64,000 bases of DNA from Absidia repens (lineage: Eukaryota > Mucoromycota > Mucoromycetes > Mucorales > Cunninghamellaceae), in contig MCGE01000019.1 of NCBI GenBank assembly GCA_002105175.1, positions 620,001 to 684,000 of the forward strand. Reading direction: 5' to 3'. Each line of letters begins with the position of its first letter. Position 1 is the stretch's first letter. The translations under genes were made by a program, and so were the position numbers. This document shows, in pieces, positions 30,082 through 42,299 of the stretch. The notes beneath the pieces are model-generated. The model did not search any database, had not been told where the DNA came from, and saw nothing but the letters and a program-made list of their open reading frames with translations.

Positions 30082-32539
30082 TTACAAGTAATAATAAGCA
30101 TCCTTCGAAGCCAGATGAGCATCCATTTGTTGTGCCAATAAGGCTTGATAGGTGGTGGTATGAGGCGACGCCGAGGAAGACGATGATGATGGTGGCGGTG
30201 GAGAAGTTGATTTTGATGATGTTGGCAGGGGCAAGGGTGAGTGAGTCAAAGAAGGGGATGATGCTGTGGTGGCAGCCGTCGTGGTCATGGTGGTGGTGGT
30301 GGAATTGGAGGAGGATGAGCACGTATGTAAGCTTTCCGGTGTATCCGCATGGAGTGGATGATGCTGATGCTGATGCTGCTGATGATGATCACGCGCACTG
30401 ACACACTGTCGAAACAAAGCCTTGGCGGCACGAGCGCCCTGTTGCGCACGACGACGTATATCGGGATGTTTGGCATTGATCAAAAGCAGGACGGTATCCA
30501 AGACAATGGTGAGCCAATGCAATTCGACGGTACATGGTAATCTGACTTGAAGCACCTGATAAATCTTGATGATGGCATCACAACAGACCGACACCACAAG
30601 AAGCGCGCGTTCGGAACCATAGTCTTCGCCCATCATCATCATGGTGCCGGCTACCATATCGACGGATTCGGGATTGGGCATGATACGAAGCACCGTCAAC
30701 ATAATCCCCATATAATAGGCCACATTCACACGCAGCGCACGCGCAGACACACATTGGTGCACACGATCCATTTGCACATAATCCAACGGCGCTAGTCCCA
30801 CACGGTCGGCCGCATCCAGTCCATACCAAAACGCCACATACCGTTCCTCCATGGCAGAGACATCTTGACTTCCCACCGACGCCAGTTTGCCCATAAACAA
30901 GCGGAAAGCCAACACCGATACACGTTCACCATACCCCATAAATGCCACATGATACAATTTGCATAGCTGAGAAAACGCCAGAATCGCTTCGTAAAGGGGT
31001 GATTGTTGCTGTTGTTGTTGTTGTTTTTCCTGTGTCAATGCCTGTGGAAACCCAATGGTCACTGCATGCGAGGCCAGTTGTGCCACATTGATCCGGTGGT
31101 CATGTACCAAATTCAAGCCAATATCTAAGAACCGAGCCACCATATAAAGTCGTCGCCATGATTCCGCATGCACCGTATGAATAGGCTCTTCTTGGTCGGT
31201 CATGGCTGTCGAATGACGGGATGGGAGCATGGGGACATATCTATCCTTTTGTTGAATCGCCATGCGCCAACAGGTATCGGCATATATCCTTGCTTCCTTG
31301 TTGCGTAATGTCATCAGGGACAGTTGGGCCAATAAATAAGCAGTGAAGATCCAAGAGACATAATACAGAGCTTGCGCGCTGCTCCTATCATGGTCATCAC
31401 CGTTGTTGTCGTTGTCGTTGTCATTGTCGTTGTCGTCCTTATCGGCGTCGTCATCACCCAAAAATAAGGCTTGATCCAATAATCGTTTCGCTTCCAAACG
31501 ACACATTTCACCTACGGTCGTCAAGTCAGTCGCCAAGCCTGCTATATGGTGGCAAGAGCGTGAGTAGGCGACATACGCTGCAGCGGCCCACGACATCATG
31601 TCGTCCACATGTTGATGCATGTAGTTTTGGTAATAGGGAGCCACCAGGACAGGGTTGTGCAGGTGTGGACAAATAAAATAAATGTCAATAAGTTGGTGTT
31701 TCAGGGAGGTCAATGTGAGATAATCCATAGCTGGCGGTGGTGCTGGTGCTGGTGACTGTAATGATGGAGTTGCTGCTGCTGCTGCTGATGGGGATGATGA
31801 GAGGGTAGAGGTAAACATGTCCCGTAATGCCTTTTCAAACCGCATGGCGCCCAATGTGACGGTCAACTGTTGCTGTTGCTGGCCAACACGGGAAGGAACA
31901 TAAAACAATGGCTGTTGTTGCTGTTGTTGTTGCTGCTGTTGTTGGAACCGAAAGTACGAGGTGGCATGCTGCATCAATGCTAATAATTCGCTGACGCTGG
32001 TGATGTTGGTATCCATGACAAGTCTGTGTTGTAGGCGTTGAATGGACACTTGCCAAGTATCTGTTGTCGTTGTAGTAGTGCATGCTTGCAATTGTTGTTG
32101 TTGTTGCTGCTGCTGTTGTTGCTGTTGTTTTAATAGTTGCTGCTGCTGCTGCTGTTGTTGTTGATAGGTAAGGTCACGAAGGTCAGCCTCCAAGTCTTCC
32201 GCCTGTTGTTCCAACTGCCATACTTGTTGAATCAATTCTGCCTTTTTCGAAGCTGAGATTGCGGATGGTTTCTTTTGTAGTTGATGCGGGAGTTTGGGTT
32301 TTGTTGAGAACTTGAAATAGCAAGGAATGCCCATCCGTTGACAGCGATCGCATAAATTAGCATTGGTTAATATACATTTCCTTCGATGAGTTCGACAGCT
32401 TTCGCCTATAGAAAATAAAGAATTGAGTGAGTGAGTGGTTGGTTGGTTGGTTGGTTGGTTGTTGTTTTTGGAACAAAAGACAATGATGAGATACTTTACA
32501 TGGTTTGCTTCGTTTTGGTTTAGTGTGAGTGTCAGCCAT
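30082..32539 (-). CDS. Zn2Cys6 fungal transcription factor (787 aa, 2 exons)
   Basis: Exons 32500-32539 and 30082-32405. The tiny first exon encodes MADTHTKPKRSKP and the first base of a Cys codon completed by exon 2, giving C14-ES-C17-RTHRRK-C24-(7)-C32-DR-C35-QRMGIP-C42. This exactly fits the CX2CX6CX7CX2CX6C binuclear zinc cluster. A basic linker and a coiled-coil-like segment (AELIQQVWQLEQQAEDLEAD) follow, probably for dimerisation, then long poly-Gln runs. A helical middle region follows, with NPVLVAPYYQNYMHQHVDDM, SRSCHHIAGLATDLTTVGEM and LLDQALFL, like the fungal-specific transcription factor domain. An Asp/Asn run interrupts it and the tail is Ser/Thr/Pro-rich. It probably binds CGG-type DNA sites in the nucleus; targets are unknown. 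The nearest genes include an MFS carrier on the same strand, upstream. Confidence 0.88.
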
Positions 32540-32855
32540 TGGGTTCGATTAGAATAGATGTACAATCAATAATAGAAGCATTCTTTCATATACACAGACA
32601 CATACACACACAAACACACATACACCTTGTTGGTCTGTTGCTGTTGGTGTTGTTTGCAGATCCCAAAGAAGTTGTCAGAGAAAAAAAAATCAGCGGGTTT
32701 TTTTTATGGTGATTGAGCTTACCCTATTTTTTTCGAAAAATATAATGATTCGACTCCGACAAAAATCCGGCAGTTCGATTTTGTGTTGCGCAAAATATTT
32801 CCTTTTATTTATTAAAAACAAATTAAAAATTGTACATTACAGTAATATATGAAAC
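32540..32855. promoter_or_regulatory. Spacer between MFS gene 3' end and Zn2Cys6 gene start
   Basis: Contains a CA-rich tract (~32592-32625). On the minus strand it is the upstream region of the transcription factor and the 3' region of the transporter (tttatt, AATAAA on minus, near 32804-32810). Confidence 0.4.
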
Positions 32856-34952
32856 TTAATAGTGAAACCGGTATTGTAATTGTTGTTGATCATCAGCATC
32901 AATATCATCATCTACCATCACCTTTTTACCATCATCATTGGCAAGTTCTTTTAACAATTGATCTCGTCGTTGATTTTCTCGTCGCAAAAAGTATCCCGTG
33001 ATACCACTGGCCAATAATCCCAATGTGGCACATGCTAAACAGAAGGCATTTCCAAAATCTACCAGCAATAAGGAGCGTTAAGTAAAATGTATGATTCTTT
33101 TGGGAAAAAAAAAGAGTTCCTTACAGTGATGAGGTGCATTACTGATAGGATATAAGAAGGAGGCAACCACTCCACCGGAGTTTCCAATCATCACCACCGT
33201 CGCTACTGCCAAGACTCGAATAGTAGCGTCAGGGAAATTCACCGATGACCACCCCACAGTAGGTGCTGCTACCATTCCCATCCCACTTGTCAAAACAAAT
33301 AATCCACCATACAATGCTTTTAATAAGTAAAAACGGAGCGTTAGTGAGTCGCTTGGGTTTTTCAAAAAAAAAAAAAAAAAAGACCTACCCCAGGAATCAT
33401 GTAAAATCAATAAAAGCACATATCCCATGATCATAATAAAAAATCCAAAAATAAGGATCGGAGTTCTCCTATCATAACGGTCGGTGATATAACCACTTAA
33501 AAGCACAAAAGCTGAAGATGCAATGCAAGGCGGGGCGGTAAGTAATTGAGATGTCAAAACAGGATATCCGAAACCTTGTTTAAAAAAATAAAAAAAATAA
33601 AAAAGGTAAGCGCCATAATAAAATAAAAATATTCATTCTTCTTTGTTTTTATACCTGCAATAATCGTTGGTAGAAAAATGGAAATACTTGTCATACAAAC
33701 AGCTTGACAAAAGTACACCAAGGAAAACATGTATACTTTCCAATCGGCAAAGGTTTGGATAAACGTTTGAAAAGTCACTGATGAATTTGAATGTTCACCA
33801 TCATTACTATCACTGGAGGACTGGGCCATACGGCTACGTTGTATTTCCTTTTGATCGTTGGTCAACCATTTCACTCGGCTGATATCATCAAAGAGTAAAA
33901 AGAACGAAAGGACGCTGAGAACCACAGTAGGTACGCCTTCCAAAATAAACAAGTATTGCCATCCATGAAGCCCATTCTGTCCTTCCAAAAATGAACTTGC
34001 ATACGCCAATGGACCCGACACAATACCCGATAAGGATGCCATGGTTAAAAGCACAGCCACTCGCATCGTGTTTTCGGTGGGTTTATAAACAAGGGACATT
34101 TGATATAAAATGGCCGGCACATAACCACTTTGAGCCACTCTATAAATGATTGTTGAGGGGTGTGAGTAGATGATTATGGATATATAAAAAAAAAAATTAC
34201 CCTAAAAGCAAGCGGCAAATGAAAAGTCCAACGAAATTGGTGACAAAGGCCAACACAATGGTGACTAGACCCCATGCCAGCATGATCGAGGAAAGATAAA
34301 TAGAAGCTCTTGTTCGTTTCAAAATACAATTGGATGGGATTTCAAACATGATCTATGCAGAATAATAAGAATAAAAAAAAACAGTCAACGACATGATTAT
34401 TTTTCTTTCTAGGGGGGGGGTTGGAAAATACATTACATAGGTAATATAAAAGGCTGAAATGGCAAAACTTAACTGACTTGATGACAACTACAGTAATTGA
34501 CAAGGTGCAACATAAAAGGCGTAAGTGATGAGCAGAAGTTCCTTTTTTTTTTTTTTATCAGAACTTACATGAAGGTCATTTTGAATCCCCGCCAGCCTGC
34601 CAAGAAAAGGATCCAATATAGAGTTTTTTAGTTTTATGCATAATAATGATTAAGGGGTTAAAATTGTATGCACTTACGTTGCATTACCAATGTTCGCCCG
34701 GTCTAGGAAATCAGCAAAGTAAAACACACAAAACAAAGGCATCATCCTTAAATCCAGTGCACGTACAATTTTTTTTTCTTGAATGAGACTTTTTTCATCT
34801 TGAACGACAACCATATTGTGAGATGAAAAAGGTGGAGGAGGAGGAGACGATGAGATAGAAGAAGCCGAGGATGAGATGGATTCTGTCAAATGATCATGAA
34901 TTTGTTGTTTTTCGTCTAACTTTTTTGTATCGTAAAGAACACTACTTTTCAT
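32856..34952 (-). CDS. MFS transporter, anion:cation symporter (Dal5/Tna1-like), 523 aa, 8 exons
   Basis: Exons, minus strand: 34678-34952, 34569-34596, 34437-34487, 34201-34352, 33655-34139, 33389-33574, 33125-33316, 32856-33058; every junction is GT-AG and keeps phase. A cytosolic Ser/Pro-rich N-tail leads into LDLRMMPLFCVFYFADFLDR-ANIGNAT, the hallmark of the allantoate/nicotinate/pantothenate ACS subfamily of MFS. Other helices include FAISAFYITYIMFEIPSN, LLLGVAQSGYVPAILYQMSL and GFGYPVLTSQLLTAPPCIAS, with the inter-domain loop SGYITDRYDRRTP. About 12 TM helices are expected. The C-tail is charged (RRENQRRDQLLKELANDDGK). It probably imports an organic anion such as a vitamin or ureide; the substrate cannot be told from sequence. 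Confidence 0.85.
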
Positions 34953-35748
34953 TTTTCTTGGTGTATGGAGAGAGAGAGGTTGAGCAGTAAAAAATAAACT
35001 AAGGAAAAAAAAAAAAGGAAAAAGAAAAACCCTGATGATGCTTTTATAATCTTCTTTTTTTTTTTATTTATGTACAAACTCAAGCTCTAGATCGAAAACA
35101 ACCTTATCAAAGAAAAACATTGGTCCGCTTTTTATCATACATATTCGAACATTAATGAAATCACCACTCACAAAAAATAAACCCCCTATTATCGATTGAC
35201 TATTTTTATCATACACATCTCAAAATATATATAAAAAAGGAGAAATCAACAACATATCAAGCGAGGGGACCTATTTTTTTCTTTCTTTGTTGCATGAAAA
35301 TGGCCCTTTTTGAAAGACATAAAAAAAATATACCCAAGTCTCCCTCCACATTCACCCCCTCCTTTGTTTTTGGATTCCCCCCTTTGTTTTCTCTCCTAAA
35401 AAAAAAGTGTTTCTTGCCGGAGAACATTAGCTGGATCCTAAACATTCGTTCCATCCTCCATATACCTATATATATAGAAAATTAACATATAGTTCAGTTA
35501 CTCATCTTTCATCACAAGAAGAAGGAAAATACTGCCATGTTTCTCATGCAGAAATATGTATAAAAAAAAAAAAAAAAAAAAAAATCAATAAAAATTTATG
35601 ACAGGAAACATGTGGGAGTTTTTTGTTTTTATTCATTGGGGAACAAATAAACATAAAAACTTATGATATCAGGGGGGGAGGGGGGGAGGGGAAAGACGAT
35701 GTATTTTTTTTTCGGGGGGATGAAGGGAGAGCCAAGGGGTGTCTCCTT
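34953..35748. other. Intergenic region between two minus-strand genes
   Basis: 5' flank of the MFS gene and 3' flank of the RhoGEF gene. A24 tract near 35560 and polypurine stretches (35671-35691). No gene recognised. Confidence 0.4.
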
Positions 35749-37589
35749 TTAATGCATAGAGGTTGATGTTTCAATATGAATAGAATAAGAAGGATCCGAC
35801 GGCATGCCTAATGTCACTTTATTAACCGCCACGTTTTCCAAGGGCGGCGACGGGGCTGGATTGTTACTGCTGTTGCTAGAACGTTGATAATGAAATATGC
35901 CATGCACCGGCGACGAGGCTGCTGTTGTAAACGTTTCCATCTTTTCTGCTTGAGAGTCGTCGTCGTTGCCACTACTATCACTATTACAACTACTACTGCT
36001 ACTGCTACTAGTACTACTGCAAGTACTTTGTTGATCATCCTGGACTTGATATTGTATAGGTGGTAATGGCTTGAGCTCCCATGAAGTGGGGGTGGATTGC
36101 TGACTATCAATATCCATTTCACCTTGGCCGTGATTGAACCCGGGTGTATCGGTTTTGATTGGTGTCCAAGCGCTTTCTCGGTGATCCATGAAATGATTGG
36201 TGATGGTAGGTAATTCAGTTTTTTCATGCAAAAGCGATGATGACGGCGTTTTAAATTCCGCCGCACTGGTGGTCGATAACCCGAGATGATGCGCTGCTAG
36301 CGATGCGATATCCGAATTTTTTTTCTTGGGTTGATAAATATCACTGAAATTCATACTTGTTTGAGAAGCAGAAGAAAAGAGATCGTTTTCGACAGGATTC
36401 CACCAATCGGGGCGTTGGACATGTGATTCCAGGACTTGCTCCAATTTTGCACACCATTGATTTTTTTCGTCAGCGGTTGCGGTTTCAAAATGATAGTTGG
36501 TAATATGGCGTGTGGCAATGGAACAGATGAATTGCTGGGGATGTTCCTCGTAGTCGGATGATGCCGAGTCCATAAGAGACGAAGATGGGTGAATGGATGA
36601 ATGATTGGACCATGTTCGACGCAGGGATCCAAACCGAAGCGATGTTTTTGATCCATGATGACTATTGTCTTTGCCTTCTACTAACCTGGAAACGGATCGA
36701 TCCACAAATGTCAATTGCCCAGGTGACTGTTCTAATTTAAATAATGCTTGCGGGTTGGGTCCATAATAGTTCTGTGGTTTGATATCTTCCTCGACCACCC
36801 TTGTTTTGGAACGAACCTATTATAGTGCAATCCAATAAAAAAAAAAAAAGCGGAGCGTGTTAGGTGGATGCATTTTCTCAAAAAAAAAAAAAAAGTATTT
36901 TACCTTTGTGCAAAGAATCATATCATTAAATAAAAACACATATAGCCGTTTCTTGTTGGACGCAGATGTAGTTGAGGAGGAAAAAGAATGGCTTCGCGTT
37001 GGGGCCACGTTGGGATGAGGCGCATAGGTATAATGCTGACCGCCCAATGCATCTTTGGTGACTGAACGCATCAGTGGAACTTGAAGTGAGGGAACCAATG
37101 TCAAATAGCCTTCATAAATAAGTCTTCGGCCAGGTGTGGCGAGTTTTCCCTTTATATAACAGTAACCAAAAAAAAAAAAAATGAATTATTCATTTTTTTT
37201 TTAACACATACATGTATCTCAACTCTGACAACTTACCGGTATACCACGTATCCTTAATGCCAGATCCTCCAATTTTCTATCATCTTCACTTTCCTTTTTG
37301 TCCACTTCAATGCGTTGAATGACCAATTTTAATTCATGGAGTGTTCGAAGATGTGTGACTCGGTCGGGATCAGAATGAGGAAGAGAATCTGATAAACTCT
37401 TCACACACACAGAAAAAAAAAACACATATCAGAATACATATATAAGGAAGGGGAAAGAGCGGTTTTTCAAATTTTTCAAAATACTTACCTTGAAGAATAA
37501 GGGATACTTCATCAACCTTTGGACTGGCTTTAAAAGGAACGATTGTAAAGTAAGGTTTCGACATTCAGGCCAGTTGGATCTTGTCTTTA

Positions 37590-37636
<47 letters not shown>

Positions 37637-37850
37637 GAGCCGGGGTATATACTATCTATGCGTGAAACTTGGGCACCCATAGTGTACCTACCCTAAAATA
37701 AACCCCTAATTGATCTGTTTTGGATGCCATTGATCGAACCACCACTTCATTGGCTTTTTCAAAATTGATGAAATAGGCAGAGTAATAGTCTAAAAATCTA
37801 GGCGCCTTGATAAAAAAAAAAAAATAGAAATGAGTGACAAGAACTATGAC

Positions 37851-37885
<35 letters not shown>

Positions 37886-38747
37886 ATTATTATTTACATA
37901 GGTCAAGAATATATCTCCAATGGTTCGGACAATAGGATGTTGAGAAGATTGTCTTTGGCGAAGATCCTTCACAAAAAAAAAAAATTAAGGTTCTGAGGGG
38001 TAAGGAATTAAGCCCTTTTATCTATTACCTGTAATAAACCGAGGTGAAGTCGAATGATCTGTACTAAATTATCAAAGATCAGGCGCAAGGATTTAGGTAA
38101 GGTAGACCAAGTGAGCGCATCTTTAGCGAAAATCTATCCAATAATATTTTTTTTTAAAAAAAATGATATATATATAATGGAATAATTACCTGGTAGGCTA
38201 GAGTCAAATCGTCCACATATGTGTTTTCAGTCAAAATCACCTCGTATAAAAGTTCCTGAAATTGGAGCTGGGCGGGGTTTAAACAGAAATAATCAGCATC
38301 GTGAGGATTCAGTCCGTCTTTCCAAGACTTTGGCCAATTTTGTCGAAGATCATGGGTTGCCAAAAAAGTAGCATACGCTTGACTAAATCGATCATGAGCC
38401 ATTTCATCATTCTCCCCGCCCGCATTTCCCGAGAATGATTGAACAGACGCTGCATATTGTTGTTGCTGCTGCTGGGGTGGTATAAAGCTAGTTGTCGAAG
38501 ACGAAGTTGAAGGGGATAAGAGTTGTTGATAATAGTAATGTGAATTGGGTTGGTGTTGTTGATGATGATGATGCTGTTGTTGGAAATGATACGCTTGCTG
38601 GGTAAATTTGGCGGCTTTTTTTTGTAAAAAGTGACTCGTACGTTTGACAATTTTCCCGGCGGTAGGACCTAGTGATGGTGGATGGGGGTGTTTATATCCA
38701 TCATTGGGTGCTGAAGATAATGATTTGAAGTGAAGAAACTTGCCCAT
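35749..38747 (-). CDS. Rho guanine nucleotide exchange factor, DH-PH (805 aa, 8 exons)
   Basis: Exons, minus strand: 38190-38747, 38029-38133, 37898-37966, 37692-37805, 37489-37584, 37237-37398, 36904-37149, 35749-36816; every intron is phase 0. Residues 1-160 are Gln/His-rich with a basic start (MGKFLHFKSLSS). The DH domain (~162-350) begins FQELLYEVILTENTYVDDL and contains the signature LQSFLLKPVQRLMKYPLFFK in exon 5. The PH domain (~370-580) includes LIYEGYLTLVPSL, KKRLYVFLFNDMILCTK and ITNYHFETATADEKNQWCAK, with a Ser-rich insert between strands. The tail is Ser/Asp/Pro-rich. It would load GTP on a Rho/Cdc42-type GTPase at the cell cortex, controlling polarity, actin or wall synthesis. 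No BAR, CNH or PB1 domain is visible. Confidence 0.9.
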
Positions 38748-39607
<860 letters not shown>

Positions 39608-40210
39608 CTATAGAAGGGGCTTCTTTTCTAATATGGGAGGGTAACTATAAAACATCCATTCCTTGACTATATCAGCAGATGAGGGGTCGTTTGCCAAAGT
39701 GAATGCCTTGATAAATAATTTGCAAGACACTTGGTTGAAAGCTTCTTGTTCCTGTTCAAATAAAGCAGCAAAACCAAGCGTCAACTTGGTAGAAGATGGT
39801 GGTGATGATAATGATGTGGTTGCTGTTGTGGGTAGTGATGGTGACGATGGTGACTGTCGCCGCTGTTGCTTCTTTCGCTGTCGATCATAATGTTGTTCCA
39901 ACTCGTTCTTTGTTTGTCCAGTCACCGACGTCCAAATACGCCAAAGTTCAGAGGAGGTCAACGTATAAGGTTTCCGTACAGTTTGCATGTATTTCCAATA
40001 AGTCCAATCGCCATGCGCCTTTAACAAACGATCAATCGCCATGATGCGGCCATCCAATTGCAAAAAACCCATGAGCATGATGTTGAACGCACGTTTATCC
40101 AATCGAACACCATCGCTTGATAGTCGCTGCACAAATTGTTCTACCTGATGCCATTCCCGTTTTTCAATCCAACCACGCAATAACATATTGATAGCCCTGC
40201 TATCAGAAGT

Positions 40211-40243
<33 letters not shown>

Positions 40244-41401
40244 CCTCTTATTGCTGTTGTCACCGTATTCATCATCGTCGTTCATCGAATGGGGTTGCTG
40301 CTGTTGCTGAAGCATGGTATCAAACAATTGATAAGCCAAATCTGGTTTACCGACATTCACAAAGGCCTTGATCAAAATGTTGTAGGTGTATGTGGAGGGA
40401 GAGTAGCCGGCATTGAGCATGCGTCGATAGGTACGGTGAACACGAGCCAAATTGGGTGTGGGAAGTTGACTGGCGTAAATATTGAGTAAAATGTTGTAAG
40501 ACGAGAGGCTGGCTGGTCTGAAAGTAATTGTGTTGTTGAAGGTGCCACGGTACATTCGTTCGTGCCAAATACGTTCGGCTTTGGCAGTGTCGTTGTTCAA
40601 AATAGCGGCTTCAATCATGGTCAAATACAAAATGGATTTACTGGCTCGATGCGTGGATCCTAAATGATGATGTTGAACCGCCGTCTTTTTCCTGTTGAGT
40701 TGTTTCCCAGTGGTCGATTCCTTGCGTGCCCAGCAATAAATTCGGTAAGCATCTTCCATCAACCCACGATCACCCAAATAACCAACCATCCTCGAGAGAG
40801 CTTCTGCACTGACTTGCACACCTAATCTACGTTCAAATGTCTGAAGAGCCCATACAATATGTTGACCACGTACCGCATACTTGGACATGCTGTGACGGTC
40901 TTCACCGGGTGTTTTGAGTTCCATGAGTGTCCCCATCATCCTTGCCACCGTCTTGGATGTCATTTCGATCCGTAAGTGTTTGAGCATCGTTTCACACCTA
41001 GACCAATTCCCTTTCGCACAGTGCATCGTCAGCACAGCCTTGATCGCTCGTCGGTTGTATTCAAGTAATGAGCCCCAACCAGGAGTAGATGACAATCGAC
41101 CAAAATCCAAAAGCCCTTGATCCCAATCGCCTTGTTGAAGTCTTCGTTCCAATAAGATGGCATAAGGATCCAATAATTCCGCGTACATTGCCGTATCCGC
41201 TAGCACATGGTCATAGTAATGTAACGTCGTGAATCGCTCCAACGCCTGCTCGTATTTTCCTGCATCGATCCAGTTTTGTATTTTCTTCATTTCCGTTCGA
41301 GTTTTTCTCAGCCAAAGGGGACAAGTTGGTGTTGACGAGGAAGACGAAGGTTCACGGTATTGACGTTGTTCAAGTGATGGTGATGGTAATGCAGATGGTG
41401 G

Positions 41402-41440
<39 letters not shown>

Positions 41441-41692
41441 ATCAGGTGGAGGCATAGATTGAATAGCAAGAGTGGAATAGCAAGATGTCATCGGGTATAG
41501 GGAAGAAGTGCCATATGTATGAGCCGAAAGGTGTAAAGATCGTTCTAACTTTAAAAGAGGGGAGGGTAAAAAGAAAGACCTTGGTAGGAGTGAGCGTGTT
41601 GGTGATAATGGTAAAGGATGCCAACTACCACTAATTTGTCGTATCCTAGACCGCGGTAAGGGTCTACATGACTTGTACAACAACATGGACAT
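39608..41692 (-). CDS. Mitochondrial pentatricopeptide repeat (PPR) protein (694 aa)
   Basis: Single exon. The N-terminus is rich in Arg/Ser/Leu with almost no acidic residues (KSCRPLPRSRIRQISGSWHP), typical of a mitochondrial presequence. A poly-Thr run (~87-97) follows. PPR-type helix pairs are clear at SYNILLNIYASQLPTPNLAR..TYRRMLNAGYSPS and TYTYNILIKAFVNVGKPDLA-YQLFDTML, and again at FNIMLMGFLQLDGRIMAIDR. Earlier degenerate repeats lie around residues 220-330. Fungal PPR proteins bind mitochondrial transcripts and act in RNA stability, processing or translation. Exact target unknown. It shares a 256-bp divergent spacer with the small membrane protein gene. Confidence 0.85.
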
Positions 41693-41948
41693 GTCTTTTT
41701 GGCTTTAGAGCATATGTAGAGTGAGGAATAGAAGTAAATATATAATATAAGAAGAATAAGAGAGAGGGAGGAAGTAAAAAGGCACCCCTTCAATTTTGGG
41801 AAAAAGCAAAATGTTAGACTTTTTTTCATTTTCCAAAATCGCGGAGGCTACAAAATAAACCAAGCCACAAACTCATCCCCCCCTTTTTTTTGGATCTCCT
41901 TTCAAATGCAACGTTGTCCTTTTTTCTTTTTTCTTTTTTTAAGAAAGC
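41693..41948. promoter_or_regulatory. Compact divergent promoter (PPR gene / small membrane protein gene)
   Basis: 256 bp between two opposite start codons, holding homopyrimidine and homopurine stretches (41888-41940) and little else; it presumably drives both genes. Confidence 0.5.
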
Positions 41949-42299
41949 ATGGCGCAAGTGAACACGGTGACCTTTGTTCTCATCCTTCTCGCTATATCAC
42001 TTGTCTTTTTATCAGGATTATTTTGGTGCTTTTGCTGTGGTACTTGTGGTAAAATACTGTATATCCCAAAACAAAAACGGCATTGCCCACTTTCCCTATA
42101 CTAACCCTTTTTCCTTCCCTCTTCAGTGGGTCGTAGCTTACTTCGTCAAACCCCTTTTAGCAAATGGACTAGAGACAATCGTGGATATAATCGTTGGGAT
42201 CACTATGGACCTCTTGACGTCGCGGATGAAGAAGAACAATGGACTCTTGATGACTGGGAAGAACACTTAGTCGATGACGATGATGATGATCGCTTTTAA
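41949..42299 (+). CDS. Small single-TM protein with acidic tail (90 aa, 2 exons)
   Basis: Exons 41949-42048 and 42127-42299; the 78-bp intron (gtaaaa...cttcag) joins in frame. The product starts MAQVNTVTFVLILLAISLVF then LSGLFWCFCCGTCG, one N-terminal TM helix followed by a Cys cluster suited to palmitoylation. It ends with a ~55-residue cytosolic or lumenal tail that finishes in the acidic EQWTLDDWEEHLVDDDDDDR-F. Coding is supported by the clean splice, the Trp/Asp-rich conserved-looking tail and the compact promoter shared with the PPR gene. No family recognised. It is easily missed because neither exon alone is long. AATAAA lies near 42563. Confidence 0.7.
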
